64,000 nucleotides of DNA from Dinghuibacter sp964544695 (GTDB taxonomy: Bacteria > Bacteroidota > Bacteroidia > Chitinophagales > Chitinophagaceae), in NCBI GenBank assembly GCA_964544695.1, contig CAZJDB010000081.1, forward strand, positions 7,576-71,575. The letters are read 5' to 3'. Every line of letters begins with the position of its first letter. Position 1 is the stretch's first letter. The notes under the pieces were generated by a model. It had not been told where the DNA came from. It saw only the letters and a program-made list of their open reading frames with translations, and ran no database searches. Positions 7,744 through 17,268 of the stretch are shown in pieces. The position numbers were made by a program, and so were the translations under genes.

Positions 7744-9024
7744 TTATTCGTAGCGAAGCGCTACGATAGGATCGAGCCGCGAAGCCTTGATAGCCGGCCA
7801 CAACCCCGCCAGGAGTCCCGTCACCGCGCATACGAAGATGCCAATCCCCGCCCACAACCAGGGTATCACGAATCCGGTACTGACCACGAGGGAAAACAGG
7901 TTCCCCACGCACACCCCCAGGAAAATCCCGAAGGCGGCGCCGAAGAGGCTGATGATCATACTCTCCAGAAGAAACTGGGTTCGGATGGTTTTTTTGCGGG
8001 CACCCAGTGATTTGACCAGGCCTATTTCCCGGGTCCGTTCGCTCACCGCCACCAGCATAATGTTCATCAGGCCAATGGCGGCGCCCACCAGCGTAATGAA
8101 GCCGATCAGGATCGCTGCCAAGCTCACATTACCCAGTACTTGCTCCAGTTGTTCGGCCAGGCTATCGCTACGGTCTATGTAAAAATTATTGCTTTCCGTA
8201 ACGCTGAGTCCTCGAACAACACGGAACACACCGGTCGCCTCACCTATCGCGGCATCCATCTGGCGTATATCATGCACAGTGACACTCAGGTTCATGGTCG
8301 AAAAAGTCCCCTGGTATACCCGTCGTACATTGTTCAGGCTCGTGATGACGATATTGTCCAGGCTCAGCAGTGAGCTCGCCCCCTTGGCCTGCAGCACGCC
8401 TATGACCCTGTACCGGGTCCCCCCGATGCGGATAAGGCTGTTTTCGGCTGTCCTCCACAATTCCCCATACAGTTTGGTGGCCACATCCATACCCAGGATC
8501 ACGACATTACGGCCTGTTTCAATATCCAATTGCGAAAAATTCCGCCCCACCGCCAACTGGTATCCGCTGCTGTACAGATAATTTTCGTCACCTCCCAGGA
8601 CCCTTACCGTGGGATTCGTTTTGCGCCCTCCATAAAAGACCGTGGCGTTGAAATCACCGGTTTGGGAAATGCTGACGCTGGCCGGGAAATGAAATCGCTC
8701 CTTGAAGGATTCCGCCTGGCGGTATGTAATGGGCACTCCTTCCTGGGATTTCTTCACTTTGTCCGCGTCCTTCCGGGAGGTTCTCTTGACTTCCTGGTTC
8801 CCATCCCCTCCGAAAAAGTCCCGGGACCGGAAATGGATGATGAACGTATTGGCACCCAGGAGCGTGAAGTTCTCGTAAATGGACTGGTTCATGGCCTCGA
8901 TGGCCGTGCGGATGCCGATCAGGGCCATGATGCCCAGGGCGATGATGGCCACGGTAATACCCGTCCGCAAGCGGTTTCCCCTTACGGTCCTAAGGGCAAG
9001 GGAAAAAGTATCGGCCAATTTCAT
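7744..9024 (-). CDS. MacB/FtsX-type ABC transporter permease
   Basis: 426 residues. One N-terminal membrane helix (about 20-42, NRLRTGITVAIIALGIMALIGI), a large periplasmic MacB core domain (about 45-270) and three C-terminal helices with the FtsX pattern (GARKKTIRTQFLLESMIISLFG). No ATP-binding subunit is nearby. The ATG at 9024 overlaps the stop of nuoN in TAATG, so it is translationally tied to the complex I operon; this decides the start over a longer open frame to 9327. Such permeases export lipoproteins, peptides or drugs with a LolD/MacB ATPase, which must be encoded elsewhere. Confidence 0.88.
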   Translation of the reverse strand: MKLADTFSLALRTVRGNRLRTGITVAIIALGIMALIGIRTAIEAMNQSIYENFTLLGANTFIIHFRSRDFFGGDGNQEVKRTSRKDADKVKKSQEGVPITYRQAESFKERFHFPASVSISQTGDFNATVFYGGRKTNPTVRVLGGDENYLYSSGYQLAVGRNFSQLDIETGRNVVILGMDVATKLYGELWRTAENSLIRIGGTRYRVIGVLQAKGASSLLSLDNIVITSLNNVRRVYQGTFSTMNLSVTVHDIRQMDAAIGEATGVFRVVRGLSVTESNNFYIDRSDSLAEQLEQVLGNVSLAAILIGFITLVGAAIGLMNIMLVAVSERTREIGLVKSLGARKKTIRTQFLLESMIISLFGAAFGIFLGVCVGNLFSLVVSTGFVIPWLWAGIGIFVCAVTGLLAGLWPAIKASRLDPIVALRYE

Positions 9025-10412
9025 TAGTAGAACATTTGCCAGTTGATCATCAGACCGTACGGCACAACACCCAACAAGATAATCAACAACGTCAATCCCA
9101 GCAAGGCCACCTTCCAGCCCGCTCCCACCGGGGCTGCCAGGACGGGGGTCCCTTCCTTGAAATACATGGCCTGGATTACGCGGAAATAATAATAAGCGCT
9201 GATGGCTGCGCACAGGATGGCAAGTATGGCGAGCCAGAAGTGGCCGACATCCACGAGCGCGCTCAACATATAGAACTTTCCCAGGAAACCCCCCGTCAGG
9301 GGTATGCCGGCCAGGGACAAAAGGCAAATGGCGGCGACGAAAGCGGTGAGCGGTTCTTTTTTTGCAAGCCCGTTGAAACCCTCGAGACTGGGGTCCTTTA
9401 GCTTACCCAGCACCGCGAATATCCCGATCGTTGCCAGGCAATATGAAGCCGTATAGATCAGCAGCCCGTCATGTCCGTGTTCGTTGGGCGTGTATACCGC
9501 GATCAGCATAAATCCCGCTTGTGCGATGCTGGAATAGGCCATCATGCGCTTGACGCTCATTTGGAAAACGGCGGTGAGGTTGCCCACGAGCAGGGTCAGG
9601 CCGATCAACACCGAAATGGCGAGCCCCCAGGAAATGACCCCTTCCCCGTAACCTTCCGCCACCAGGCGGAAAAAAGCGATAAATGCCCCCGCCTTGACAA
9701 TGGTCGCCATGAAGGAGGTAAAGGGCGTGGGCGCACCGTCATAAACATCCGGAGTCCAGAAATGGAAAGGAGCAGCTGAAACCTTGAAGGCCAGGGCAAA
9801 CATCACGAGCAACACGCCCACTTGTGTCATGACGGGCAGCGCCATACCCTCGAAAGCGAAGGGCAAGGGAGGAGGTTTGAGTAAAAACGAGCCCGATTCC
9901 CCGTAGATCAAGGCAATCCCCAGGAGCAGGATGCCGGTCGAAAAGGAACCCATCAGGAAATATTTCAGGGAGGCCTCGTTGCTCTTGAGGTTCTTTTTAT
10001 CGGAACCCGTGAGTATATACAAAGGGATGGAAAGAACTTCTATTCCCAGGAACAGCATCAACAGGTTGCTGTAGGAAGCGCACAGGCATATGCCCGTGAT
10101 GACGAAGAAGATCAGGGCGTAAAAATCGAAAGAGCTGTGACCCACCGCTTCAATGTCCTTGCCGGAGAGAACGAAATAAAACAGCGTCGCAACCAGGAGT
10201 ACGGCAATGAATATCTCGTAATAGCCGGTAAAGTCCAGCATACCGAAGGTGTTACGGGTCAGGACTATACCTGCCCCGTCTCCGATGTTTCCCAGGAGGA
10301 GGAAGATCATTCCGGCGATTGCCAGCGAGGTAGCCTGGCTGTTTTTTTTCAGCCACAGGCCGCCAAACATCATCACTATGCCCCAAACAGTTGAAAGTAT
10401 AAGTACGTTCAT
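9024..10412 (-). CDS. nuoN: NADH-quinone oxidoreductase subunit N
   Basis: 462 residues, about 14 membrane helices, antiporter-like subunit of complex I. The conserved lysines and the KAGAFIAFFRL and VGNLTAVFQMSVKRMMAYSSIAQAG segments typical of NuoN/M/L are present. It pumps protons as NADH electrons pass to quinone. It starts 4 bases after nuoM and overlaps the downstream permease by one base. Confidence 0.96.
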   Translation of the reverse strand: MNVLILSTVWGIVMMFGGLWLKKNSQATSLAIAGMIFLLLGNIGDGAGIVLTRNTFGMLDFTGYYEIFIAVLLVATLFYFVLSGKDIEAVGHSSFDFYALIFFVITGICLCASYSNLLMLFLGIEVLSIPLYILTGSDKKNLKSNEASLKYFLMGSFSTGILLLGIALIYGESGSFLLKPPPLPFAFEGMALPVMTQVGVLLVMFALAFKVSAAPFHFWTPDVYDGAPTPFTSFMATIVKAGAFIAFFRLVAEGYGEGVISWGLAISVLIGLTLLVGNLTAVFQMSVKRMMAYSSIAQAGFMLIAVYTPNEHGHDGLLIYTASYCLATIGIFAVLGKLKDPSLEGFNGLAKKEPLTAFVAAICLLSLAGIPLTGGFLGKFYMLSALVDVGHFWLAILAILCAAISAYYYFRVIQAMYFKEGTPVLAAPVGAGWKVALLGLTLLIILLGVVPYGLMINWQMFY

Positions 10413-10416
10413 AATA

Positions 10417-11853
10417 TTATCTCAATTGAGCAATAATGGCCTGGACCGTGTCCTGTGTGATCTTGAACAAGGGCTCGGGATAAGTGCCGTACACAAGGAT
10501 CAGGATACTGATCGCACCAAGCATGAGCCTTTGGTTCAGGCTCAGGTCTGTCATCGATCGCGTGAGGCTGTTTTCCTTTCCATAAAGAACCTTTTGCACC
10601 ATTCTCAGGGTGTACACCGCGCCCAGGATGATGCTCAGGCCCGCGAATGCCATATACCACGCATTGAATCGATAGACCCCATCGAACATCATGAACTCCC
10701 CTACAAAGGCATTCGTCAGGGGCAGGGCGACATTGGCCAGGGACATTACCACCAGGGCGATAGCCAGGTGGGGTGCGGATTGGGCCAATCCTCCCATTTC
10801 GCTCATCTTACGCGTGCCCAGGTGCTGCTCGATGGCATCCACGACGATCCACAATCCGATGATGTTGATTCCATGATTGAACATCTGCACCAGCACGCCC
10901 TGCAAGCCAATTTGGTTGTACGAAAAGACGGCTGCGCACATCAGTCCAATATGCGCCATGGACGAATAGGCCACCAGACGCTTCAGGTCATCCTGCTTCA
11001 GGGCGATCAGGGATGCATATACCATCCCCACCACGCTCAGGCCTATGACGATGTTTTCATTGTGATGAACCGCTTCGGGGAATATGGGGAGTACCCAACG
11101 GATGGCGCCCAGGAGACCCATCTTCACCATAACCCCGCTGAGGATCATCGTAACGGACGTGGGCGCCTGCTCATACGTATCGGGTTGCCAGGTATGGAAA
11201 GGGAAAATGGGCATCTTGATGGCAAAGGCCACGAAGAACATCCAGAAAAGAATATCCTGCCTGTCCGGACTCAACTTCATAGCGTAAAAGGAAGACAGGG
11301 AAAATGAGCCCGCGGGATTGAAAGCGCGGAGGTACAAAAGGCCCACCAGCATGAAGAGGGAACCGGTAAATGTGTAAACGAAGAACTTGAAGGTCACGGC
11401 GATCCGGCGCTCCCCTCCCCAGCCCGAGGACAGGAAATAGACGGGGATCAGGGCCAGTTCCCAGAAGAAGTAAAACAAGAGTCCGTCGGTTGCCAGGAAA
11501 ACCCCCATCAGGCCGGCTTGGGACAACAGCATCAGGCCGTAATAGTTCGCCGGGTTCTTATAATTGTTCCCGTAGGTGGAGACCAGGACGAGGACCAGGG
11601 AAATACCCGTGAGTAAGACGAGGATCGCGCCCATGCCGTCCACGGAGAGAGAGAAGCTGGCACCTATGGACTGCAGCCAATCCCCATGGAAGTCACGCAT
11701 GGCAGGGCGTTTATCCAGGACGGCCTCCAGGGACAAGCCCAGCGTAACCAGGGAGGACAAAAGAGACCAGACCTTGGCGGCATTACCCTGCCTGAGGAAG
11801 AAGGTCAGGATTCCTGTCAATACCGGGATCAATATAAGTAACAGTGCGATCAT
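10417..11853 (-). CDS. nuoM: NADH-quinone oxidoreductase subunit M
   Basis: 478 residues, polytopic. Proton-translocating arm subunit of complex I; the PIYFLSSGWGGERR-like loop, FPFHTWQPDTYEQAPTSVTM and DDLKRLVAYSSMAHIG mark the MrpD/NuoM family. The ATG overlaps the nuoL stop by 4 bases (ATGA). Confidence 0.96.
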   Translation of the reverse strand: MIALLLILIPVLTGILTFFLRQGNAAKVWSLLSSLVTLGLSLEAVLDKRPAMRDFHGDWLQSIGASFSLSVDGMGAILVLLTGISLVLVLVSTYGNNYKNPANYYGLMLLSQAGLMGVFLATDGLLFYFFWELALIPVYFLSSGWGGERRIAVTFKFFVYTFTGSLFMLVGLLYLRAFNPAGSFSLSSFYAMKLSPDRQDILFWMFFVAFAIKMPIFPFHTWQPDTYEQAPTSVTMILSGVMVKMGLLGAIRWVLPIFPEAVHHNENIVIGLSVVGMVYASLIALKQDDLKRLVAYSSMAHIGLMCAAVFSYNQIGLQGVLVQMFNHGINIIGLWIVVDAIEQHLGTRKMSEMGGLAQSAPHLAIALVVMSLANVALPLTNAFVGEFMMFDGVYRFNAWYMAFAGLSIILGAVYTLRMVQKVLYGKENSLTRSMTDLSLNQRLMLGAISILILVYGTYPEPLFKITQDTVQAIIAQLR

Positions 11854-13754
11854 AGCTTGTTTAAGAATATCTGGATCACGAATAGTACCACCACGCCAAT
11901 GACCATCAGCAGGATGTACGCGCCGACCTGGCCGCTTTGCAGCAGGCGGATCTGGCGGCTGAAATATTGCACTAGCTTCCCGACCCCGTCAGTCAAACGG
12001 TCCAGGCCGAGCCTTTCCACATATTTATTCAGGAACCCCGCCAGGGCATTCAGCGGTTTGACGATAACCGCATCGTAGAGTTCGTCCACATACCATTTGT
12101 TCTCCAAAATCTTCGCGAAACCAGTCGATTCCTTTACCGCCACACCCTTTTTAAATTTCGTCCAGGCCCATGCGGAAACGGCCAGGATAAGGGACACACT
12201 TACCCCCGTCAGGAGCCATTCCATGCTGGCCGAGGGCAGGGAAGCAGCCCGGATTTCATCGGATGCTGCAAACACAGGGGCCAGGAATTTCTCCAGGACG
12301 TGGGTCTGGGGCTTCATAAATTCAGGTATCCCAAGGAAGCCGGCGCAGGCGGCGCCGACAGCCAGGATGATCAGGGGCACGGTGATGGCCCAGGGGCTTT
12401 CGTGCAGGTGGTGTTCCTGTTCATGGGTCCCCCTGAAGCTCCCCTTGAAGGTGAGGCTGTACAAACGGAACATATAAAATGCGGTGAACAAGGCACCCAG
12501 CAAGCCCAGCCAATACAATACGGGGTTATTTGCATAGGCATGGGCCAGGATCTCGTCTTTGGAAAAGAACCCGGAGAAAGGGGGAATTCCCGCGATGGCC
12601 ACGGTGCCTATCCAGAATGTCCACCGCGTCACCGGCATGAACTTTCCAAGACCGCCCATTTTCCGGATGTCCTGTTCGCCGCCCAAGGCATGGATCACAC
12701 TCCCCGCGCCCAGGAACAGCAGTGCTTTGAAAAAGGCATGCGTCAAGACGTGGAATACGGCTCCCGTATAGGCGCCTACACCCAATCCCAGGAACATATA
12801 GCCCAACTGACTGACAGTGGAATAGGCCAGGACCTTTTTAATATCGTTTTGTCTGAGGGCGATGGATGCCGCCAGCAGGGCCGTGCAGAGACCAATCACC
12901 GCGATAACCCCTTGGGTAACGGGAGCCAGCGTGTACAAGACGTTGCAACGGGCAATCATGTAGATCCCTGCCGTAACCATGGTCGCCGCGTGGATTAGTG
13001 CGGAGACGGGCGTGGGACCCGCCATGGCGTCGGGCAACCATGTATATAAAGGGATTTGAGCTGATTTGCCCGTGGCACCCGCAAACAGCAGAAGGGTGAT
13101 TCCCACCAGGACCGGGCCGGTAGCGCCTCCCTGGGCCCTGGAAAATACTTCCTGAAAATTCAGGGTGCCGAATTGGGCGAGTATCCAGAATATGCCGATG
13201 AGGAAGGCAACATCCCCGATACGGTTCATGATGAAGGCCTTTCGGGCCGCGTCATCATACGCCTCGTTGGTGAACCAGAATCCGATGAGGAGGTAAGAAC
13301 ACAAACCCACCCCTTCCCAACCGATAAAGAGGATCAGGAAGTTGGACCCGAGCACGAGCAACAGCATCGAAAAGACGAACAGGTTCAGGTAGGAGAAATA
13401 CCGCGCGAACTGGGCCGGTTTTTCCTCCTTCATGTAGGAGGTCGAATAGACGTGTATCAGGAATCCGATCCCTGTGATGATAAGAAGAAACAAGGCCGAC
13501 AACTGATCTACCTGGAAAGCGAAGGGAATGTTCAGGCCGCTCGTGTGTATGAAGTCGAACAACCTTACCGTGACGGGCAGGAAACCCGGCACCCGGACTT
13601 CATTGAAAATGAGCAGGCTGACCACGAAAGAAGCCAGCACGGCCGTGCAGCCGATCAGGCCCGTCAGGGTTCTGGACCAAATATTGCGCCCCAGACCGCA
13701 AACCAGGAATCCGATCAGCGGAAACAGGGGGACTAAATAAACGAATTGACTCAT
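11850..13754 (-). CDS. nuoL: NADH-quinone oxidoreductase subunit L
   Basis: 634 residues, largest membrane-arm subunit of complex I. It has the N-terminal extension domain, the antiporter core with GATGKSAQIPLYTWLPDAMAGPTPVSALIHAATMVTAG (typical NuoL), and the long C-terminal lateral helix region ending in a last membrane anchor (LLMVIGVVVLFVIQIFL). It lies 2 bases after nuoK. Confidence 0.97.
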   Translation of the reverse strand: MSQFVYLVPLFPLIGFLVCGLGRNIWSRTLTGLIGCTAVLASFVVSLLIFNEVRVPGFLPVTVRLFDFIHTSGLNIPFAFQVDQLSALFLLIITGIGFLIHVYSTSYMKEEKPAQFARYFSYLNLFVFSMLLLVLGSNFLILFIGWEGVGLCSYLLIGFWFTNEAYDDAARKAFIMNRIGDVAFLIGIFWILAQFGTLNFQEVFSRAQGGATGPVLVGITLLLFAGATGKSAQIPLYTWLPDAMAGPTPVSALIHAATMVTAGIYMIARCNVLYTLAPVTQGVIAVIGLCTALLAASIALRQNDIKKVLAYSTVSQLGYMFLGLGVGAYTGAVFHVLTHAFFKALLFLGAGSVIHALGGEQDIRKMGGLGKFMPVTRWTFWIGTVAIAGIPPFSGFFSKDEILAHAYANNPVLYWLGLLGALFTAFYMFRLYSLTFKGSFRGTHEQEHHLHESPWAITVPLIILAVGAACAGFLGIPEFMKPQTHVLEKFLAPVFAASDEIRAASLPSASMEWLLTGVSVSLILAVSAWAWTKFKKGVAVKESTGFAKILENKWYVDELYDAVIVKPLNALAGFLNKYVERLGLDRLTDGVGKLVQYFSRQIRLLQSGQVGAYILLMVIGVVVLFVIQIFLNKL

Positions 13755-13756
13755 AT

Positions 13757-14101
13757 TTAGTGTTTCAACCTATTCAGGAAATTGACGTCCACCGAATGGG
13801 TGTTCCGGTACATCATCACTATGATGGCAAGTCCCACGCTCACCTCCGCTGCCGCGACCACCATGATGAAAAATACGAACAGTTGGCCGTCCGCGCCCAC
13901 CAGGGTGTTGTCAGCCCCGTGAGCGGTGGCCAGTGCATGGCGGGCTTGGGAAAAGGCCACCAGCAAAAGATTCACCGCGTTCAGCATCAGCTCGATGCTC
14001 ATGAAGATGATGATGGCGTTCCGACGCGTCAGCACTCCGATCACCCCGATGCAGAATAAAACGATCCCCAGGAAAATATAATAGTTGACTGGCATATCCA
14101 T
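13757..14101 (-). CDS. nuoK: NADH-quinone oxidoreductase subunit K
   Basis: 114 residues, three membrane helices with the conserved SIELMLNAVNLLLVAF segment including the functional glutamate. Start at 14101 overlaps the nuoJ stop by one base (TAATG); an alternative ATG two codons in is possible. A histidine/aspartate-containing insertion (ARHALATAHGADNTLVGADG) sits in the second loop. Confidence 0.95.
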   Translation of the reverse strand: MDMPVNYYIFLGIVLFCIGVIGVLTRRNAIIIFMSIELMLNAVNLLLVAFSQARHALATAHGADNTLVGADGQLFVFFIMVVAAAEVSVGLAIIVMMYRNTHSVDVNFLNRLKH

Positions 14102-14601
14102 TAGTTTTTCTTGCCGATGACCACGGCCCCGACCATGGCGCTCAGAAATAGTACGCTGCTTATTTCAAAAGGCAACACATATTGTTTGAAGAGCACCTGC
14201 CCCAGGTTCTGGATCAATCCGATGGAACCGGAGCCCAGCGTCACCGTATCATTTGCGGTCGATGCGCTTTTCAGGGCCGCCACCATGGTCAATAACAGGC
14301 AGCCTCCTGCCACCACCCCCGCGAGTTGCATCCATTTGTTCTTCTGGGGTTCGGCATCCGAATTGAGGTTCATCAGCATGATCACGAAAAGGAAGAGCAC
14401 CATAATGGCGCCTGCATACACGATGATGTTTACAATAGCCAGGAATTGGGCATTGAGGAGGATGTAGTGTCCTGAAATGCAAACGAAAGTAATGATCAGC
14501 CAAAGCACGCTATACACGGGATTCCTCCGGGTGATCACCATGAGCGCGCTGAAGATGGTCAGGATGGAAAGGAACCAAAACAATATTTGCGTGACGGTCA
14601 T
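14101..14601 (-). CDS. nuoJ: NADH-quinone oxidoreductase subunit J
   Basis: 166 residues, five membrane helices, with NPVYSVLWLIITFVCISGHYILL and IMVLFLFVIMLMNL, the pi-bulge helix region of NuoJ that links quinone chemistry with the proton channels. Overlaps nuoI by 4 bases (ATGA). Confidence 0.95.
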   Translation of the reverse strand: MTVTQILFWFLSILTIFSALMVITRRNPVYSVLWLIITFVCISGHYILLNAQFLAIVNIIVYAGAIMVLFLFVIMLMNLNSDAEPQKNKWMQLAGVVAGGCLLLTMVAALKSASTANDTVTLGSGSIGLIQNLGQVLFKQYVLPFEISSVLFLSAMVGAVVIGKKN

Positions 14602-15146
14602 ACGTTTTTGGGTTTTCGTTCGCCCCTGGCCCTGGCATATTCCTCTGGCTGGGTTTTGGGATCAGGAATCAAGAGGACGTCTTTGCCGTATATGAAGCCC
14701 TGGCGTTGGTAATTGGACGGAGCAAACGTTTCAGACAGGTAAATCGCATCCTTAGGGCACGCCTCTTCGCAAAGACCGCAGAAGATGCAGCGCAGCATGT
14801 TGATCTCATAAACTGCCGCATATTTCTCCTCCCGGTACAACTTCTCCTCATCCGGTTTGCGTTCCGCGGCCTCCATCGTGATCGCTTCGGCTGGGCACGC
14901 AAGCGCGCAAAGCCCACACGCCGTGCAGCGCTCCCTCCCCTCTTCGTCCCTGTTCAGTACCTGGATACCCCGGAATACCGGGCTGAAAGGCCGTTTCTGT
15001 TCCGGGTAGTTTATCGTCACCTTTTTCTTGAACAGGTGCCTCAGGGTGATGAGCATGCCTTTGGCGATATTGTACAGGTATATCCTTTCCACCCCATTCA
15101 TGGGCCGGCGGTCTACCGCTTTCGCTTTATTTGTGAGTCTTTCCAT
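14598..15146 (-). CDS. nuoI: NADH-quinone oxidoreductase subunit I (2x 4Fe-4S)
   Basis: 182 residues. Two ferredoxin-type motifs, CTACGLCALACP and CIFCGLCEEACP, bind clusters N6a and N6b that relay electrons to NuoB. An N-terminal amphipathic stretch docks it on NuoH. 6 bases after nuoH. Confidence 0.96.
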   Translation of the reverse strand: MERLTNKAKAVDRRPMNGVERIYLYNIAKGMLITLRHLFKKKVTINYPEQKRPFSPVFRGIQVLNRDEEGRERCTACGLCALACPAEAITMEAAERKPDEEKLYREEKYAAVYEINMLRCIFCGLCEEACPKDAIYLSETFAPSNYQRQGFIYGKDVLLIPDPKTQPEEYARARGERKPKNV

Positions 15147-15152
15147 AACGCA

Positions 15153-16178
15153 TCATTTTTTGAACCATAAAACTACGGCACCCGTAATGAGCATGTTCGC
15201 CAGAGCCAGGGGGATCAACCCCTTCCAACCCAGGTTCATCAGTTGATCATAACGGAACCGGGGGACGGTCCACCGGATCCAGATGAATATGAATATGAAT
15301 ATGGCTGTCTTGATGAATAAGGCCACTCCACCCAGGATGGCCGCCAGGTTGGGGTCGGCGATATGGAGGAAGGGGACATGGTATCCTCCGAAATAAAGGG
15401 TCGCCATGAGCGCACTGCTGATGAACATATTCACATATTCCGCAAACAAATAGAAACCCAGTTTCATGGACGAATATTCCTGGTGGTATCCGAAATTCAA
15501 TTCGTTCTCGGCCTCTGACAGGTCGAATGGAGTCCTGTTGCACTCCGCCAGGGCGCATACGAAGAAAATCAGGAATCCCAGAGGTTGAACCGCCACATAC
15601 CAGTACCCCTGGTGGGCCTGCTGCTCCACAATGGTTTTCAGGCTCAGGGAACCGGTGACCATCAACAAGGCGATCAGGGAAAGACCCATGGCCAACTCAT
15701 AGGAAATGATCTGGGAGGCGCCCCGTATGGCGGCAAGCAGGGAAAATTTATTGTTGGAGGCCCACCCGCCCAACATTACTCCATATACACCCATGCTGAC
15801 GACCCCGAATACATACAATACCCCGATATTCACATCGGCGATCTGCAAGGGTACGGCCTTCCCACCCAGTTTCAGGGCGCTGGACCAAGGAATGACCGCA
15901 CTGGTCATCATGGCCGTTAGCATGGCCAGGCAGGGTCCCAGCAAAAACAGGAAGCGGTTGGAACTGGATGGAAAAATCTCTTCCTTCATAAAAAGTTTCA
16001 ACCCGTCCGCGAGAGGCTGCAAAATCCCCATAGGGCCGGCCCTGCTCGGTCCCCTGCGGTCCTGGATCCAGGCCGCAACCTTGCGCTCAAACCAGGTCGA
16101 ATACATGGCGACCACCAGCGATATCGAAACCACAATTACGATCAACACTACTTTTTCCACCAGAAATAACCAATCCAT
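15153..16178 (-). CDS. nuoH: NADH-quinone oxidoreductase subunit H
   Basis: 341 residues, eight membrane helices, the heel subunit with the quinone channel. EADLKLF-type loop (here LADGLKLFMKEE), DRRGPSRAGPMGILQP and LAECNRTPFDLSEAENEL are diagnostic. Ten bases after nuoG. Confidence 0.97.
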   Translation of the reverse strand: MDWLFLVEKVVLIVIVVSISLVVAMYSTWFERKVAAWIQDRRGPSRAGPMGILQPLADGLKLFMKEEIFPSSSNRFLFLLGPCLAMLTAMMTSAVIPWSSALKLGGKAVPLQIADVNIGVLYVFGVVSMGVYGVMLGGWASNNKFSLLAAIRGASQIISYELAMGLSLIALLMVTGSLSLKTIVEQQAHQGYWYVAVQPLGFLIFFVCALAECNRTPFDLSEAENELNFGYHQEYSSMKLGFYLFAEYVNMFISSALMATLYFGGYHVPFLHIADPNLAAILGGVALFIKTAIFIFIFIWIRWTVPRFRYDQLMNLGWKGLIPLALANMLITGAVVLWFKK

Positions 16179-16187
16179 ATTACTTAT

Positions 16188-17258
16188 TTATTTGAAATCG
16201 TCCGAATGTGCAGGCCCCGGAAGCTGTGACAGATCATGACGGTCCACGTGACTTACGCTGTGAATGTCCATCAGCAGCCTGGGCGCCCGGCCCATCACCT
16301 CGGGCAATGTCTCCTGGGGTTTATAGGCGCCCACGTAATGGTTCGCTGAAATCACGGAGTGAGGGTCTACGACAGAGGGCCCCTCGATCACCCAGTCGCT
16401 GGTCTTTTTCTTTTCGAAGCGGCACTCATTGCAAATCCAATCGACCACCTCGCCATAGGTATCCTTACGGGCGGTCACCCGGAACACTTCGTCGCCCCGG
16501 TACCACAGTTGTACCTTCCCACTGCACTTGGGGCAATCCCGGTGGGCATCGACTGCCTTGAGGAACCATACCCGGTTCTTGAAGCGGAAGGTTTTATCGG
16601 TCAGGGCGCCTACGGGGCACACGTCTATGATATTGCCGATGAAGTCGTGGTCCAGGGATTGCTTGATATAGGTAGCGATCTCCACGTGCTCTCCCCTGTC
16701 CAGGATGCCGTGTTGCCTGCCCTCGGTGATCTGATCGGCCGTGAATACGCAACGGAAGCACATGATGCAACGCGTCATGTGGAGTTGAATGTACGGACCC
16801 AGATCGTGCTTTTCGAAAGTCCGGCGGGGGAACTCATAGCGGGTACCGCTGGTTCCGTTCTCATAACTCAGGTCCTGTAATTTGCACTCACCGGCCTGGT
16901 CGCAAACGGGACAGTCCAGGGGGTGATTGATGAGCAGGAATTCCACTACCCCGTGACGCGCATCGATCGCCTTGTCGCTCGTCATGCTCTTCACCTCCAT
17001 TCCATCCATAACGGTGGTCCTGCAGCTGGCTATCATCTTAGGCATGGGGCGGGGATCGGCGGTGCTTCCTTTGGATACTTCCACCAGGCAGGTGCGGCAC
17101 TTGCCTCCGCTGCCCTTGAGCTTAGTATAATAACACATGGCCGGCGGCACCACCTCTCCCCCGATCAACCTTGCGGCGTTCAGGATGGTAGTACCCGGTT
17201 CCACCTCCACGGTAATGTTATCGATCGTGACCTTGAACAATTTCTTTTCGTCGCTCAT
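16188..17258 (-). CDS. nuoG: Short NuoG-type iron-sulfur subunit of complex I
   Basis: 356 residues from MSDEKKLFKV; a longer frame to 17318 would overlap nuoF and is not supported. The N-terminal 2Fe-2S domain (CYYTKLKGSGGKCRTCLVEV with the distal Cys in ASCRTT), the His-Cys 4Fe-4S motif (HPLDCPVCDQAGECKLQ) and a second 4Fe-4S set (MTRCIMCFRCV and the later CPVGAL) are present. The molybdopterin-oxidoreductase-like C-terminal domain of E. coli NuoG (about 900 residues) is missing, as is usual in this phylum; instead a CPKC/CNEC zinc-ribbon-like segment follows. Confidence 0.92.
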   Translation of the reverse strand: MSDEKKLFKVTIDNITVEVEPGTTILNAARLIGGEVVPPAMCYYTKLKGSGGKCRTCLVEVSKGSTADPRPMPKMIASCRTTVMDGMEVKSMTSDKAIDARHGVVEFLLINHPLDCPVCDQAGECKLQDLSYENGTSGTRYEFPRRTFEKHDLGPYIQLHMTRCIMCFRCVFTADQITEGRQHGILDRGEHVEIATYIKQSLDHDFIGNIIDVCPVGALTDKTFRFKNRVWFLKAVDAHRDCPKCSGKVQLWYRGDEVFRVTARKDTYGEVVDWICNECRFEKKKTSDWVIEGPSVVDPHSVISANHYVGAYKPQETLPEVMGRAPRLLMDIHSVSHVDRHDLSQLPGPAHSDDFK

Positions 17259-17268
17259 ACAATGATTT

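Noticed and set aside
9025..9327. 101-codon N-terminal extension of the MacB-like permease
   Set aside because: It lies fully within nuoN in another frame, and the residues have no membrane-protein character; the TAATG overlap marks the true start.
10249..11307. 352-codon open frame antisense to nuoM and nuoN
   Set aside because: Composition is that of a shadow frame of GC-rich membrane genes (many His, Gln, Gly) without any domain; nuoM/nuoN are certain.
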